A stretch of DNA of 14,763 nucleotides. It comes from Phycisphaerales bacterium. GTDB taxonomy: Bacteria; Planctomycetota; Phycisphaerae; Phycisphaerales; UBA1924. Each line of letters opens with the position of its first letter. Positions within the stretch are counted from its first letter, which is position 1. The stretch lies in assembly GCA_029260415.1 (NCBI GenBank), contig JAJDDH010000338.1, forward strand, positions 1 through 14,763, in the 5' to 3' direction. The position numbers and the translations under genes are program-made. Shown one piece after another: positions 14,569 to 14,763 of this stretch. Below the pieces are notes generated by a model. It saw nothing but the letters and a program-made list of their open reading frames with translations. It did not search any database and was not told the DNA's origin.

Positions 14569-14763
14569 TCAGCCCGGGAGAACGATCGGGCGTCCGGTCG
14601 GGTTGATCGGGTCTGTCGGGTCACAGAACCCAGGGACCCACCGCCCCATGAAGATCGTGACGTCGGTGAAGTCCCAACGCCCGTCGGAGTTGAGGTCCGC
14701 GAAGAGGTTCTGCGCGTTCAGGAGGTCGAGGAAGAGAAGGATGTCCGTCACGTCCACGATCCG
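14569..14763 (-). CDS. C-terminus of a secreted protein with a dockerin-like calcium-binding repeat (cut by right edge)
   Basis: The last 64 residues of a minus-strand gene that continues beyond the window. The visible part has an EF-hand-like loop DLNSDGRWDFTD (visible residues 23-34), with Asp/Asn at positions 1, 3, 5, 9 and 12 and Gly at 6, followed by a helix (VTIFMGRW). The preceding VDVTDILLFLDLL aligns with the end of that loop and its helix, so it is the second half of a first repeat; two repeats make a dockerin-type module. Such duplicated C-terminal modules are common on exported proteins of Phycisphaerae-type planctomycetes. A tail GFCDPTDPINPTGRP with one Cys follows. The catalytic or binding part lies outside. 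The fragment has no start in view; GTG 14755 is internal. Confidence 0.75.
   Translation of the reverse strand, partial: RIVDVTDILLFLDLLNAQNLFADLNSDGRWDFTDVTIFMGRWVPGFCDPTDPINPTGRPIVLPG

Noticed and set aside
1..14763. CRISPR array, insertion sequence, phage genes or defence system
   Set aside because: No regularly spaced repeats, transposase motifs, terminal inverted repeats, phage proteins or defence-type domains were seen on either strand.

Overview
The window is high-GC bacterial DNA whose gene content and protein style fit a planctomycete, most likely of the Phycisphaerae group. The pointers are a ribosomal protein S2 with a long low-complexity tail, a chromosomal pseudopilin operon carrying a PilM-PilN fusion, and a secreted-protein C-terminus with a dockerin-like calcium-binding loop. 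The taxonomic placement is inference; no 16S or other decisive marker is present.

Layout. (1) Positions 1-1369, minus strand: rpsB (ribosomal protein S2), then the 5' part of tsf (elongation factor Ts), which runs off the left edge. A sigma70-type promoter lies near 1577-1604, giving a leader of about 200 nt, and a strong stem-loop sits between the two genes. (2) Positions 1370-1773: divergent intergenic region. (3) Positions 1774-10433, plus strand: a tightly packed cluster of eleven genes, pilZ-like - gspE/pilB - gspF/pilC - four class III prepilins (G, H, I, J types) - a very small GspK/PilX-like protein - a gap of 122 bp - gspL-like (PilM-PilN fusion) - gspM/pilO-like - gspC/pilP-like. 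Many stops and starts overlap by 4 nt or lie within 20 nt. (4) Positions 10492-10565: tRNA-Val(CAC) with its own promoter. (5) Positions 10714-14283, minus strand: a large MscK/MscM-type mechanosensitive channel of about 1189 aa, convergent with the tRNA. (6) Positions 14473-14763, minus strand: the C-terminus of a secreted protein with a dockerin-like loop, followed by a clear Rho-independent terminator.

How the genes work together. The cluster encodes the inner-membrane and pseudopilus half of a type IV filament machine: a hexameric assembly ATPase (E) drives the platform protein (F) to polymerise pseudopilins (G major; H, I, J, K tip), while the L-M-C (equivalently PilMN-PilO-PilP) proteins form the alignment complex. 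The first gene, a PilZ-domain protein, suggests c-di-GMP control. The order mixes type II secretion (E-F-G-H-I-J-K) and type IV pilus (M-N-O-P) layouts. There is no secretin (GspD/PilQ) and no prepilin peptidase (GspO/PilD) in the window, so these must lie elsewhere or be absent. This reduced hybrid locus is the most interesting part of the window. No mobile element, CRISPR array or defence system was seen.
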